Source of the DNA: Altererythrobacter sp. CAU 1644
Lineage (GTDB): Bacteria; Pseudomonadota; Alphaproteobacteria; Sphingomonadales; Sphingomonadaceae
NCBI RefSeq assembly: GCF_029623755.1
Contig: NZ_CP121106.1
Location: 941,001-1,005,000, forward strand
Direction: 5' to 3'
Length of the DNA: 64,000 nt
Under the pieces are notes generated by a model that was not told the origin of the DNA, made no database searches, and worked only from the letters and a program-made list of their open reading frames with translations. Numbering within the stretch: the first letter of the stretch is position 1; every line of letters begins with the position of its first letter. Of this stretch, positions 1 through 7,422 are shown one piece after another. The position numbers were made by a program, and so were the translations under genes.

Positions 1-22
1 CGCCTTAATAACTTGTTGGGAA

Positions 23-33
23 ATTTTACATAT
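23..33 (+). promoter_or_regulatory. AT-rich promoter-like element of first DRR gene
   Basis: ATTTTACATAT lies about 50 bases upstream of the small DRR gene at 86. Almost the same 11-mer occurs ahead of its paralogue (980-990). The shared block in otherwise GC-rich DNA suggests a common promoter element. This is inference. Confidence 0.25.
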
Positions 34-85
34 TCCATTTGACCATGGTGGCACTGGTTTCGGTAATCACCATAGGGGAGCATAA

Positions 86-244
86 ATGGATCGAGCAAAC
101 GAAGGCGCAGACTTGCGCCCCAACGATCGGCGGTCGGGCGATCGCCGCGGAGACGACCGACGCAAGGCGCAGCTGCCGTTCGAGGGGCCAGACCGGCGCC
201 TGGGTGGCGAACGCAGAAGCGGGGTCGACCGCCGCGCCGGCTGA
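86..244 (+). CDS. Small Arg/Asp-rich DRR-repeat protein
   Basis: This is a 52-residue ORF starting at ATG 86, with a clear Shine-Dalgarno (GGGGAG, 75-80) about 5 bases upstream. It is extremely polar and rich in Asp-Arg-Arg: DRR or ERR recurs roughly every 4-13 residues (PNDRRSGDRRGDDRR, then PDRRLGGERRSGVDRR). There is no signal peptide or membrane segment, so it is probably cytosolic. A paralogue of the same composition lies at 1054-1197. I do not recognise a characterised function; nucleic-acid binding or an intrinsically disordered partner peptide are only possibilities. The gene would be missed by a length cutoff of 60 residues. Confidence 0.6.
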   Translation: MDRANEGADLRPNDRRSGDRRGDDRRKAQLPFEGPDRRLGGERRSGVDRRAG

Positions 245-259
245 CTGGCGCCCAAGGTC

Positions 260-799
260 TCAATAAGGATTGAGCGAGAATCCGCGCCGCTGCAGATCGG
301 CGTGCGCGATCATCGCCGCCGGTGCCATCCGCACGCCGGGGAGCAGATCCTCATCGCCAACCTTGTGATGCTTGGCCGAAACCCCGCAAACCCAGATCTC
401 CCCGCCCCGCGCGATCAACTCGGCCACATTGTTATGATTGGGGTTGCGAGCGGGAGCACCGTCTTCGCCTTCGCCATACTTGGCAGCATAGCGCGCATCC
501 TTGACCACATCGAAAACCGAGGGGCCGTGAATGACCACGGCGCTTTTCGCCCGTGCTTCGTCCACCCCATGTTCGCCCATGGTCTTGACGAACCAGAGCG
601 CGCGACTGATCGCTCCATTCTCTTCACCCTTCTCGCCCTCGTAGGCGTCGAAGCTGTGCTTCCACACCGCATCCGCGGGTAGCGGCATGGTCGGCGTCAC
701 CGTGACCTCACCTTCGGCACGGTGGTCAGCCAGGGCTGGCGCAGCGGTCATCGCCAGCGCGAGCGCCGGAGCCAGGCTAAGAGCGGCCAAGGACTTCAT
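260..799 (-). CDS. DsrE-like exported protein
   Basis: The 179-aa product begins MKSLAALSLAPALALAM and has a Sec signal peptide ending near PALA. The ATG at 799 is chosen because the upstream GGGAG sits about 9 bases away; an ATG six bases earlier (805) leaves only 3 bases. The mature part fits the DsrE/DsrF-like fold: an early beta-strand/helix block, VVIHGPSVFDVVKD, and the C-terminal GGEIWVCGVSAKHH followed by LLPGVRMAP and LQRRGFSLNPY, where the Cys is the usual DsrE-fold position. Cytoplasmic DsrE proteins relay sulfur; exported versions are poorly characterised. It lies convergent to the first DRR gene, 15 bases from its end. Confidence 0.75.
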   Translation of the reverse strand: MKSLAALSLAPALALAMTAAPALADHRAEGEVTVTPTMPLPADAVWKHSFDAYEGEKGEENGAISRALWFVKTMGEHGVDEARAKSAVVIHGPSVFDVVKDARYAAKYGEGEDGAPARNPNHNNVAELIARGGEIWVCGVSAKHHKVGDEDLLPGVRMAPAAMIAHADLQRRGFSLNPY

Positions 800-979
800 G
801 TGCATAGTCTCCCGAGATGAACGTCGGCCACCTTGTGCCAAGCGTTTCGCGGACCCGCAATCCCTGCCCCGAACCCTACTCGATGGAACGCGTGGAGCAC
901 GGTCTTCGTACAGAGCAGTGGCGGCTCGCCCCGCAATCGGGCGCACTTAACGCTTTGCAATCACGCGCAAACCGGGTAG

Positions 980-990
980 ATTTTACAAAT
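980..990 (+). promoter_or_regulatory. AT-rich promoter-like element of second DRR gene
   Basis: ATTTTACAAAT differs by one base from the element at 23-33 and lies about 64 bases before the second DRR gene's TTG. It is the only AT-rich patch in the 800-1053 intergenic stretch. Confidence 0.25.
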
Positions 991-1053
991 ACAACGTCCG
1001 GGTCGTGCGGAGCCTGCGCAATCGCGCGTGGGCCATCAAGGGACGCAACAGTT

Positions 1054-1197
1054 TTGGCACAGGATACGCCCGAAAACGGTCGCCGAAGCGGCGCCGATCG
1101 GCGTCGGGGACAGCACCCGATCGATCACCCAGACCGCCGCGAGGGAGACCGTCGCGCGGGCAAAGACCGGCGCGGAGAGCCGCGCATTCCAGGCTGA
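1054..1197 (+). CDS. Small DRR-repeat protein, paralogue of 86-244
   Basis: No ATG is available in this frame near the coding-like segment. A TTG at 1054, preceded by AAGGGA (1038-1043), gives a 47-residue protein. Its motif GRRSGADRRRG, then DRREGDRRAGKDRRGEP, matches the composition and spacing of the protein at 86-244. The paired presence of DRR-SG/AG repeats and a shared upstream AT block support a real gene, but the non-ATG start is uncertain. Function unknown; predicted soluble and highly charged. Confidence 0.45.
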   Translation: MAQDTPENGRRSGADRRRGQHPIDHPDRREGDRRAGKDRRGEPRIPG

Positions 1198-1216
1198 GCC
1201 AGCGCGCCGGGGTCTG

Positions 1217-1471
1217 CTAGCTTATGGCGCGCGCCTTGCCCACGATCGCGGTAATCTCGTCCAGCAGCGCGAGGCGCTTCTTCTTGAGCGTCTCGGTGCG
1301 CTCGTCGCTGGCCGCCTCGGTCTCAGCCTCGATCCGGTGCACCTCGCGGTTCACCTCGTGATATTCGTCCGCCAGCCGCGCGTAATGCGCGTCATCCTGC
1401 TTGAGCCGGGTAAGCAAGTCGCGGTCGCGCTTGAAAATCTGGGTCAGTTCGTTGGGAGTGTGCTGGGACAT
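1217..1471 (-). CDS. YdcH family (DUF465) small coiled-coil protein
   Basis: This is an 84-aa protein starting MSQHTPNELTQIFKRD at ATG 1471, with an AAAGG-type ribosome site upstream. It is almost wholly helical with heptad-like charges (HYARLADEYHEVNREVHRIEAE...LKKKRLALLDEI), and the terminal block LKKKRLALLDEI is the hallmark of YdcH/DUF465 proteins, which are usually 70-85 aa. Their role is unknown. It stands alone here, divergent from the gene at 1607. Confidence 0.8.
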   Translation of the reverse strand: MSQHTPNELTQIFKRDRDLLTRLKQDDAHYARLADEYHEVNREVHRIEAETEAASDERTETLKKKRLALLDEITAIVGKARAIS

Positions 1472-1606
1472 CCGTGGCCTTTCCGGGCAAGGTTGACGAT
1501 GCCGCCACTCTAGCACCGCGGCATGGCGGGACTTTGTCCAGGATCAAATCAGGCGACGTGATCGCGCGGGATACAGGACCGGGCGCCGTCGTGCTAAGGA
1601 CATGCC

Positions 1607-2029
1607 ATGCGCATTGTGAAATCCGCTCTGACCTATTGGGCGCTGATCTTTGCGCTCGGCTTCGTGCTGGGGACTGTGCGCGTGCTGTGGGGCGCAGAGG
1701 CGCTGGGAGAGCGCAATTTCCTGCTGCTCGAGATTCCGGTGATGCTGGCGGCGAGCTGGCTCGCTGCCCGCTGGCTGATCGCCCGGTTCGCCATCGCGCA
1801 GGCGGGCGAGGCGCTTGCAATCGGCCTACTCGCTTTTCTCCTGCTGATGGCGGCCGAAGTGACGCTCGCGAGCACATTGGGGGAGGGGGCAGCGCAGTGG
1901 ATCGCGGGCCTGCTCAAACCGCCAGGGCTCTACGGGTTTGCGGCGCAGCTGGCGTTCGCCCTGATGCCGTGGTTGGCTTTTCACAAGACGCATCGGTCGC
2001 GTGCGGCGGATCGAGCCGCACTTCCCTGA
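1607..2029 (+). CDS. Four-helix membrane protein, unknown function
   Basis: The 140-aa product MRIVKSALTYWALIFALG... has about four hydrophobic helices (roughly residues 7-24, 42-60, 68-92 and 105-125) and a basic C-terminal tail, so it should be an inner-membrane protein. No catalytic motif is visible. Its stop codon overlaps the next start in a TGATG arrangement at 2027-2031, so the two genes are probably translationally coupled and work together. Confidence 0.7.
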   Translation: MRIVKSALTYWALIFALGFVLGTVRVLWGAEALGERNFLLLEIPVMLAASWLAARWLIARFAIAQAGEALAIGLLAFLLLMAAEVTLASTLGEGAAQWIAGLLKPPGLYGFAAQLAFALMPWLAFHKTHRSRAADRAALP

Positions 2030-2502
2030 TGGGCAGGGTCACCGCCATCGAGCTGCCGCCGGACAGCCTGCTCGCCGGGTTTGGCGGAGCAGGGGATTAT
2101 CGCGACTGCTTCGCCCGCGAGGTGCCCAATCCCGCCGGGCGCGAGGTCACCCTTGCCGACTACATCGAGCAATTCTATTGCAGCATGGCGTTTCGGCCCG
2201 AGCGGCTGGTGCTCGGGCTCATCGCACGGGGCGCCACCGATGCCGACGCGCGGGCGCTGGCTCGCGGCGAGACGGATCGCATCGCCGTGTGGGAGGTGGT
2301 GGAGCGAGACGACACACAGATCCTGCTGCACGCCAAGGGGACGGGCACGGCGAGCTGGCTGGCCGTCGAGCCAGGTCCTTCGAGCACCCGCCTTCTGTTC
2401 GGATCCTGGGTCGGCAATCTGGAGCAGTCCTGGTGGCGCTTCACGGCGCAACCGCACCAATGGTATTCGCGGGTATTGTTGTCAGGGGTCCGCTTCCGCT
2501 GA
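2029..2502 (+). CDS. Hypothetical protein coupled to membrane partner
   Basis: The start at 2029 was chosen because its ATG shares bases with the upstream TGA. The 157-aa product is soluble, with DYIEQFYCSMAFRPERLVLGLI near the middle and a beta-rich C-terminal half (VWEVVERDDTQILLHAKGTGTASWLAVEP...TRLLFGSWVG). The shape (an early helix for a colliding or entering phase, then antiparallel strands) recalls DUF2867/SRPBCC-like proteins, but I cannot assign it firmly. Coupling suggests it acts with the membrane protein encoded just upstream. Confidence 0.65.
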   Translation: MGRVTAIELPPDSLLAGFGGAGDYRDCFAREVPNPAGREVTLADYIEQFYCSMAFRPERLVLGLIARGATDADARALARGETDRIAVWEVVERDDTQILLHAKGTGTASWLAVEPGPSSTRLLFGSWVGNLEQSWWRFTAQPHQWYSRVLLSGVRFR

Positions 2503-2528
2503 ACTAGGCCGGTGCCGCCTCGCCTGAT

Positions 2529-3113
2529 ATGCCTGCAGCGATGAGCAGGTTCGCAAGGTTCAGGCGGAGAGCAAAGGGGGCAAGGCCCGGCACCTATCGC
2601 TCCCCGCTGATCCGTAGACGTAGGCGGCGCACGCGTTGGTGGCCAGCCGCCCGGATCGGCCTGCTGGTGGGCGTGCTGATCGGGACGTGGTGGATCGTCA
2701 ACCCGCCGCGGCCGACCGAATGGCAGACCGTCAGCCCGCCGTTCGGCACCTGCGGTGCGCGCGGTCGCCCATTCCAATGTGTAACCGATGGCGACACGGT
2801 GACGCTGGGCTATGGCGAGGGCGCGCGGCGCATCCGCCTCAAGGGCTTCGACGCACCCGAGGTTGCGGGCGCTTGTCCCAATGAACAGATGATGGCGGCG
2901 AGAGCCACGGCGGCGCTGCACAACTGGCTCAATCGCGGGGCCTTCGAGTGGGACGGCGGCATGCATCCGCCCCGCGACAAATACGGCCGCGAGCTGCGCA
3001 GCGCGCGGCGTACGCTGCCCGACGGCTCCTACGAGAAGTTGGCCGAATGGATGATCGGCCAGGGCCTCGCCGAAGGCGAAGCCATCTGGGAGAGCAAGGA
3101 TTGGTGCGGCTAG
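2529..3113 (+). CDS. Membrane-anchored thermonuclease (SNase-like)
   Basis: The 194-aa product has a very basic N-terminus (residues 7-35), one transmembrane helix (about 41-57) and a staphylococcal-nuclease-like domain. Visible active-site features are VTDGDTVTL (Asp motif), RIRLKGFDAPE (Arg103 and Glu111) and DKYGRELRSA (Arg154), matching the Arg-Glu-Arg set of SNase. The fold hydrolyses DNA or RNA with Ca2+. Positive-inside topology puts the catalytic domain in the periplasm. An alternative start at the second Met (2541) is possible. Confidence 0.8.
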   Translation: MPAAMSRFARFRRRAKGARPGTYRSPLIRRRRRRTRWWPAARIGLLVGVLIGTWWIVNPPRPTEWQTVSPPFGTCGARGRPFQCVTDGDTVTLGYGEGARRIRLKGFDAPEVAGACPNEQMMAARATAALHNWLNRGAFEWDGGMHPPRDKYGRELRSARRTLPDGSYEKLAEWMIGQGLAEGEAIWESKDWCG

Positions 3114-3128
3114 GCGCTCTGTCGGGTG

Positions 3129-3698
3129 CTAGCCTGACCCGACCGCTTGGGTGATGACCGCGGCCGCGGCACGCCTTGCGTCCTCGGCGATCCATGCGGG
3201 ATCGTGCAGATGGGCGAGGACAATCGCCCCTTCCTTGATGACCAGCAGTTCCCGCGCGAGTTCTTCCGGCTCCTTTGCCCCTGCCGCTTGTGCCAGCTCG
3301 GCAAAGTAGCGGGCCAGCAGGTGCTTATGCTCCGCCGACATGGTGTGGATCGGCTCGCCGCGCTGCTGGAATTCGGACGAAGCCTTGATGAACATGCAGC
3401 TCCGGAATCCGGGTTCGGCGAACCATTCTCCCAACGCATCGAAGATCGCAAACAAGCGGCCACGCGGATCATGAGCCAGTGCCTCGACCCGTCGCATCAG
3501 CCAGTTGCGGAACTGCTCGTCGCGTAGGCGGAGCGTGGCGAGGATCAAGTCGTCCTTCGTCCGGAAGTGCTTGTAGATCGCCGTCTTGGAGACGCCGGTT
3601 TCCTTCGCCAGCCGGTCCATCCCGATCGCGTGGAAGCCGCCACGATAAAACGACTCGAGCGCCTTCTGGACCAGTTCGTCGCGCTTGGATGCGCTCAT
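3129..3698 (-). CDS. TetR/AcrR family transcriptional regulator
   Basis: The 189-aa protein has an N-terminal TetR helix-turn-helix (residues about 8-50: ALESFYRGGFHAIGMDRLAKETGVSKTAIYKHF) and a C-terminal TetR ligand domain. It is divergent from the operon starting at 3924. An operator-like sequence lies 17 bases upstream of its own start and two related copies cover the operon promoter, so it is the likely local repressor and autoregulator. Confidence 0.85.
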   Translation of the reverse strand: MSASKRDELVQKALESFYRGGFHAIGMDRLAKETGVSKTAIYKHFRTKDDLILATLRLRDEQFRNWLMRRVEALAHDPRGRLFAIFDALGEWFAEPGFRSCMFIKASSEFQQRGEPIHTMSAEHKHLLARYFAELAQAAGAKEPEELARELLVIKEGAIVLAHLHDPAWIAEDARRAAAAVITQAVGSG

Positions 3699-3714
3699 TC
3701 TAAGCTCCTGACAT

Positions 3715-3728
3715 TGACCTATCTGTAA
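3715..3728 (-). promoter_or_regulatory. TetR operator candidate, copy 1
   Basis: Read on the minus strand this is TTACAGATAGGTCA, close to the element TTGACAGATCGGT at 3846. It lies just upstream of the TetR start codon, where autoregulatory sites are usual. Confidence 0.45.
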
Positions 3729-3845
3729 ATAGTACTTCCAGGCGGGACTTGCAAATCTCGTTCCCGAATATGCGTTATTTCAATATTTTATAGAACGTCT
3801 GCTCGACCAACGTCGCGAGCTCGATCTCCTGAAGCAAGATCAGCA

Positions 3846-3893
3846 TTGACAGATCGGTTCACCTCTCATATCTAACGTTTACCGATCAGTTAA
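3846..3893 (+). promoter_or_regulatory. Operon promoter flanked by two inverted operator copies
   Basis: TTGACA (3846-3851), a 17-base spacer and TATCTA (3869-3874) form a good sigma70-type promoter. TTGACAGATCGGT (3846-3858) overlaps the -35 box. Its near inverted copy ACCGATCAGTTAA (3881-3893) lies just after the -10 box, 35 bp centre to centre. Occupation of either would block transcription. Confidence 0.5.
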
Positions 3894-3923
3894 TGCCCCC
3901 CCAAGTGACAGCAGGAGGATTGA

Positions 3924-4784
3924 ATGAAGACCCCGGACCTGGAATGCTCGACACGGCAAGCCGTGAAGCAGGCAAAGCCCCCCTACGCATCGGCGATATC
4001 GTTCGCCGGACTACTGGCTTTGGCGTTTACCCCGCTCTTCACGGCTGACGCCGATGCGACCGAGCCCCGCGCCGTTTCCGCCAAGGCCCCGCCGGTCGAA
4101 GATGGTCTCCCCATGCCCGGCTTCGCGATCGAACCCGGCAAGACAGCGATCGTCATCACCGACCCGCAGAACGATTTTCTCTCCCCTCAGGGCGTGACCT
4201 GGGGTGTCGTTGGCCAGAGCATCAGCGAGAACGGGACGGTCGAGAACATCGGCGCGCTGTTCGACGTGGCTGATGAAACCGGCATGCCGGTCTTCGTCTC
4301 GCCCCACTACTATTTCGAACACGATCACCGCTGGCAATTCGAGGGCACGCTCGAGACGCTGATGCACGCCATTGGCATGTTCGACCGCCCCCACGCGCTG
4401 ACGCTGGAGGGGTTCGAGGGATCCGGCGCCGATTGGCTCGAACAGTACAAGCCGCATATCGACAATGGCCGCACCGTGGTGACCAGTCCTCATAAGGTCT
4501 ACGGGCCCGACAGCAACGACCTCGCCCTGCAGCTACGCAAGGCCGGGATCTCGAAGGTCGTTCTGGCCGGCATGTCGTCCAACCTTTGCACCGAATCCCA
4601 TATGCGCTCGCTGATCGAGGCTGGCTTTGAGGTGATGGTTGTGACCGATGCGACCGCCGGCGCGATTACGCCGCACTACGATGGTTACGCCGCCTCGCTG
4701 GTCAACTTCCGCATGATCGCCAGCGCGGTCGACAACACCGAGAACACATTGAAGGCGATCAGGGCCGCTTACGCCAACCGATAA
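3924..4784 (+). CDS. Cysteine hydrolase (isochorismatase-like), exported
   Basis: The 286-aa protein starts after AGGAGG (ATG 3924). An N-terminal hydrophobic stretch (about residues 23-46) looks like a signal peptide, which is unusual for this normally cytosolic family. The hydrolase domain shows the catalytic triad regions: ITDPQNDFLSP (Asp), the following Lys region near SPHKVYG, and AGMSSNLCTESHMRSL with the nucleophilic Cys. The family hydrolyses amides or vinyl ethers; the substrate cannot be read from sequence. It is first in a TetR-controlled set with YHS, DUF1348 and PNPOx-like genes. Confidence 0.8.
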   Translation: MKTPDLECSTRQAVKQAKPPYASAISFAGLLALAFTPLFTADADATEPRAVSAKAPPVEDGLPMPGFAIEPGKTAIVITDPQNDFLSPQGVTWGVVGQSISENGTVENIGALFDVADETGMPVFVSPHYYFEHDHRWQFEGTLETLMHAIGMFDRPHALTLEGFEGSGADWLEQYKPHIDNGRTVVTSPHKVYGPDSNDLALQLRKAGISKVVLAGMSSNLCTESHMRSLIEAGFEVMVVTDATAGAITPHYDGYAASLVNFRMIASAVDNTENTLKAIRAAYANR

Positions 4785-4937
4785 GGCCTCCAACCCCAGG
4801 CTGGAGCTCTCTCCCCCCGTCCTGCTCCAGCCAACTGGACGGTGGCCGCGCAAGCCATCCCCCGACCCCTCCCGGCTCTCGCGGTCGCCGTCCTCTCTTA
4901 AACCTCACCCCCAATGCCGACCCCAAGGAGAATGACA

Positions 4938-5423
4938 ATGCCAAACACCCCTAAGCAAATCGCCCTCGCCATCGCCGTTGCGATCGGCGCAGCAGTGCCG
5001 GCGTCCGCAGCCGACGAATACAATGTCACCAGCGGCTACACGCTCGACGGCGCAGGGCTCGGCGTCCACGGCGTCGACCCGGTTGCGCTCAGCACGCTCA
5101 ATGCGGTAGCCGAGGGCGATGCGAAGTACGCCGTCGTGCACGATGGTGTCGCGTACTACTTCGCCTCGGAAGTGACCGCCGAACGCTTCAAGTCCGATCC
5201 GGTCAAGTACCTGCCGCAATATGGCGGCTTCTGCGCCTACGCGGTTGCACTCGGCCGCAAGCTCGACGGCGATCCGCGCTACGCCGATATCGTCGATGGC
5301 AAGCTCTACCTCTTCGTCAACGCAGCTATCTTCGAGAAGTACCTGGCCGACAAGGACAACACTTTGAGGAAGGCCGAACAGCAGTGGCCGACAATCAAGC
5401 ACACTGCCGTCGAGGAACTCTGA
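4938..5423 (+). CDS. YHS domain protein, exported
   Basis: The 161-aa protein starts at ATG 4938, seven bases after AAGGAG (4925-4930); an ATG at 4932 is too close to the ribosome site. A signal peptide (MPNTPKQIALAIAVAIGAAVPASA) is followed by a YHS-like region: GVDPVALSTLNAVAEG, then YAVVHDGVAYYFASEVTAERFKSDPVKYLPQYGGFCAYAVALG. In this family the conserved Tyr and Cys are tied to metal-related roles. The gap to the preceding gene is 153 bases, but the genes are co-directional and the same gene set forms one unit. Confidence 0.75.
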   Translation: MPNTPKQIALAIAVAIGAAVPASAADEYNVTSGYTLDGAGLGVHGVDPVALSTLNAVAEGDAKYAVVHDGVAYYFASEVTAERFKSDPVKYLPQYGGFCAYAVALGRKLDGDPRYADIVDGKLYLFVNAAIFEKYLADKDNTLRKAEQQWPTIKHTAVEEL

Positions 5424-5530
5424 CCCTCGAGCGCTGAGCTGCCCCCATCTCAGCCCTCCCCGCGGGGCGCGGCCCGTCCCACCCTCTCCACGCCGCGCCC
5501 CGCATTTTCCCTTCAAACCGAGTACCCTTC

Positions 5531-5950
5531 ATGTCGCACAGCAAACCGATCATCGCCCCGCCCTTCACCGCCGCAACCGCCGCCGCCAAGGTCCAGGCCG
5601 CCGAAGATGCCTGGAACACGCGCGATCCCGACCGGGTCGCGCTCGCCTACACCGAGGACAGCGAGTGGCGGAACCGCGCCACCTTCCTCAAGGGCCGCGA
5701 GCAAATCCGCGCCTTCCTGGCCGACAAGTGGAGCCGCGAGCTCGACTACGTCCTCAGGAAACAGCTCTGGGCTTTCACCGACAACCGCATTGCAGTGCGG
5801 TTCGAATACGAGTGGCACGACGAAGCGGGGCAGTGGTTCCGCAGCCACGGCAACGAGATGTGGGAATTCGACGCGGCCGGCCTGATGCGCCAGCGCTTCG
5901 CCAGCGTGAACGACGAACCGATCGACGAGGCCGATCGCCGCTTCAAGTAA
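5531..5950 (+). CDS. DUF1348 / NTF2-like protein
   Basis: The 139-aa protein belongs to the NTF2-like (SnoaL) fold, DUF1348 type: [27 protein letters not shown], then [13 protein letters not shown], and [31 protein letters not shown]. Length is typical. It is the third gene of the TetR-associated operon, 22 bases before the PNPOx-like gene. Biochemical role unknown. Confidence 0.8.
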   Translation: MSHSKPIIAPPFTAATAAAKVQAAEDAWNTRDPDRVALAYTEDSEWRNRATFLKGREQIRAFLADKWSRELDYVLRKQLWAFTDNRIAVRFEYEWHDEAGQWFRSHGNEMWEFDAAGLMRQRFASVNDEPIDEADRRFK

Positions 5951-5972
5951 ATCCAGCCAAGAGGAGAGCCCC

Positions 5973-6527
5973 ATGCCCCGCGCCTTTGCCGAACTGACCT
6001 TCACCCCCAACGTCCGCGCCATGCAGGAAAAACAGGGTAGCGCCGACAGCTATGCCAGGTTCCTCGCCCCGGAAGTCTCGGGCGGCGACATCTTCACCGC
6101 GCGCGAGGCGGCATTCATCAGCCAGCGCGACGGATTTTACCAGGCGACCGTGTCGGAGACTGGCTGGCCCTACCTCCAGTTTCGCGGCGGGCCGCGCGGC
6201 TTCCTCAAGCTGCTCGACGCCAAGCACCTCGCCTATGCCGACTTTCGCGGCAACCGCCAGTACCTCAGCGTCGGCAACCTCCAGGCGAACGAGCGCATCG
6301 CGCTGTTCCTGATGGACTACCCCAACCGCCGCCGGCTCAAGATCCTCGGCACGGTCGAGCTGGTCGAGGCGGCGGACGATCCGGCGCTGGTCGCAAGCCT
6401 GCACGATCCCGAATACGACGCCGTGCCCGAGCGCGCCTTCGTCATCACGCTGGCGGCGTTCGACTGGAACTGCCCGCAGCACATCCCCCAGCGCTTCACC
6501 GCCGAGGAGCTCGCCGCGCTCGCCTGA
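5973..6527 (+). CDS. Pyridoxamine 5'-phosphate oxidase-like flavoprotein
   Basis: The 184-aa product has a split-barrel flavin-binding domain: FISQRDGFYQATVSETGWPYLQFRGGPRGF, then LAYADFRGNRQYLSVGNLQ and IALFLMDYPNRRRLKILGTVE. This is the general PNPOx-like family (oxidoreductases of uncertain substrate), not the vitamin B6 enzyme itself. It starts 22 bases after DUF1348 with a GAGGAG ribosome site, and closes the operon from 3924. Confidence 0.8.
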   Translation: MPRAFAELTFTPNVRAMQEKQGSADSYARFLAPEVSGGDIFTAREAAFISQRDGFYQATVSETGWPYLQFRGGPRGFLKLLDAKHLAYADFRGNRQYLSVGNLQANERIALFLMDYPNRRRLKILGTVELVEAADDPALVASLHDPEYDAVPERAFVITLAAFDWNCPQHIPQRFTAEELAALA

Positions 6528-6542
6528 CGCGGCGGGCGCGCC

Positions 6543-6863
6543 TCAGCAGTCGCGTTTCTCGAAATAGCGCCCGTTCGAGTTGCGCCCGCGCTCGATCTTG
6601 CAGCTGCCGTCGGTGATCTCTTCCTTCCAGCTGCCGTCGGCCTTTTCCTCGTATTTGTGCTCGCGGTCGCCGCGCTTCCATTCGCGCTTGTACTCGCGGC
6701 CCTTGCGCTCTTCCTTCTCGATCTCGCGCCCGTCGTCATAGACATAGGACCACTCGCGCGGCCCCTTGCGCTCGTATTTCTCGTTATGATCGGCGGCGGC
6801 GGGCGTGGCGAGGACAGCGGCGGCGCCGGCGGCGAGCAGCGCAAGGCGAAGGGGATGGGTCAT
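6543..6863 (-). CDS. Exported highly charged small protein
   Basis: This is a 106-aa protein with a signal peptide (MTHPLRLALLAAGAAAVLATPAAA) and a mature part made almost entirely of Lys/Arg/Glu/Tyr/Gly (KYERKGPREWSYVYDDGREIEKEERKG...). It ends in a Cys pair region (DGSCKIERGRNSNGRYFEKRDC). ATG 6863 was chosen for the signal peptide and the AGGAG upstream. It is convergent with the PNPOx gene. I do not recognise the family. Confidence 0.65.
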   Translation of the reverse strand: MTHPLRLALLAAGAAAVLATPAAADHNEKYERKGPREWSYVYDDGREIEKEERKGREYKREWKRGDREHKYEEKADGSWKEEITDGSCKIERGRNSNGRYFEKRDC

Positions 6864-6986
6864 GAAAGGCGCTCCTGGTTCGTCGGCAGAGGTCGCACGG
6901 CGAGGCTGAACGCGCGCTGATTGGCCGGGCAAATCCTACAGGATGGAACACTTGGAACACGGTCCAGGGTCAGAAACGCGCTTTTT

Positions 6987-7114
6987 GTCACCCTGGGTGC
7001 GCAAAGTGTCACTCTCGGGCGCAAAGCGTGACCCTGGCGCGCGCGAGGTGTGACCCGGAGCGCAGAAAGCGTGACCCTGCGCGGGGCGGAGTGTGACCTG
7101 CGGAACGTGGGACT
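6987..7114. repeat. Six degenerate ~21-bp repeats, GTGACCCTG-type
   Basis: GTCACCC or GTGACCC motifs start at 6987, 7008, 7028, 7050, 7071 and 7093, spaced 21, 20, 22, 21 and 22 bases. A longer consensus is GTGACCCTGGGCGCAAAG. The region is in the 560-base gap between the genes at 6543 and 7423. It is not coding in a convincing way: the minus-strand ORF through it has a repetitive RVT pattern but no start context. Confidence 0.6.
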
Positions 7115-7274
7115 GTGTGGGTTGGAACTGATGGCATGCGGCGCAGGATACCGCGCCTCCGGCCCAGTAGGAAAGCGTGCAAGGCTTGCCAATTCCGTTA
7201 CGGCAGCCTAGAGGCGCGCTCCCGATTCACCGCTTCGCCCATGTTTGCGGAGCCTGCCACGAGGAGGCACGGAT

Positions 7275-7373
7275 ATGCTTGCACTGCTGCTGCCACCCGG
7301 CCGGCGAGAGGCGTTCTGCGCGAAGCACGCGCACGCCCGCATCACCCCTTTTCCCATCACGCTACGCGCCTGA
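7275..7373 (+). CDS. Possible 32-aa ORF with strong ribosome site
   Basis: ATG 7275 is preceded by GAGGAGG (7261-7267) at seven bases, one of the best Shine-Dalgarno sites in the window. The peptide begins MLALLLPPGRREAFCAKH and ends at TGA 7373, about 50 bases before the next gene. Family unknown; the site could instead be a leader peptide for the gene at 7423. Confidence 0.3.
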   Translation: MLALLLPPGRREAFCAKHAHARITPFPITLRA

Positions 7374-7422
7374 TCCGATCCGGGAGGCGCGCCGCGCGCC
7401 ATCCCGATGAAGGACAGGCACC

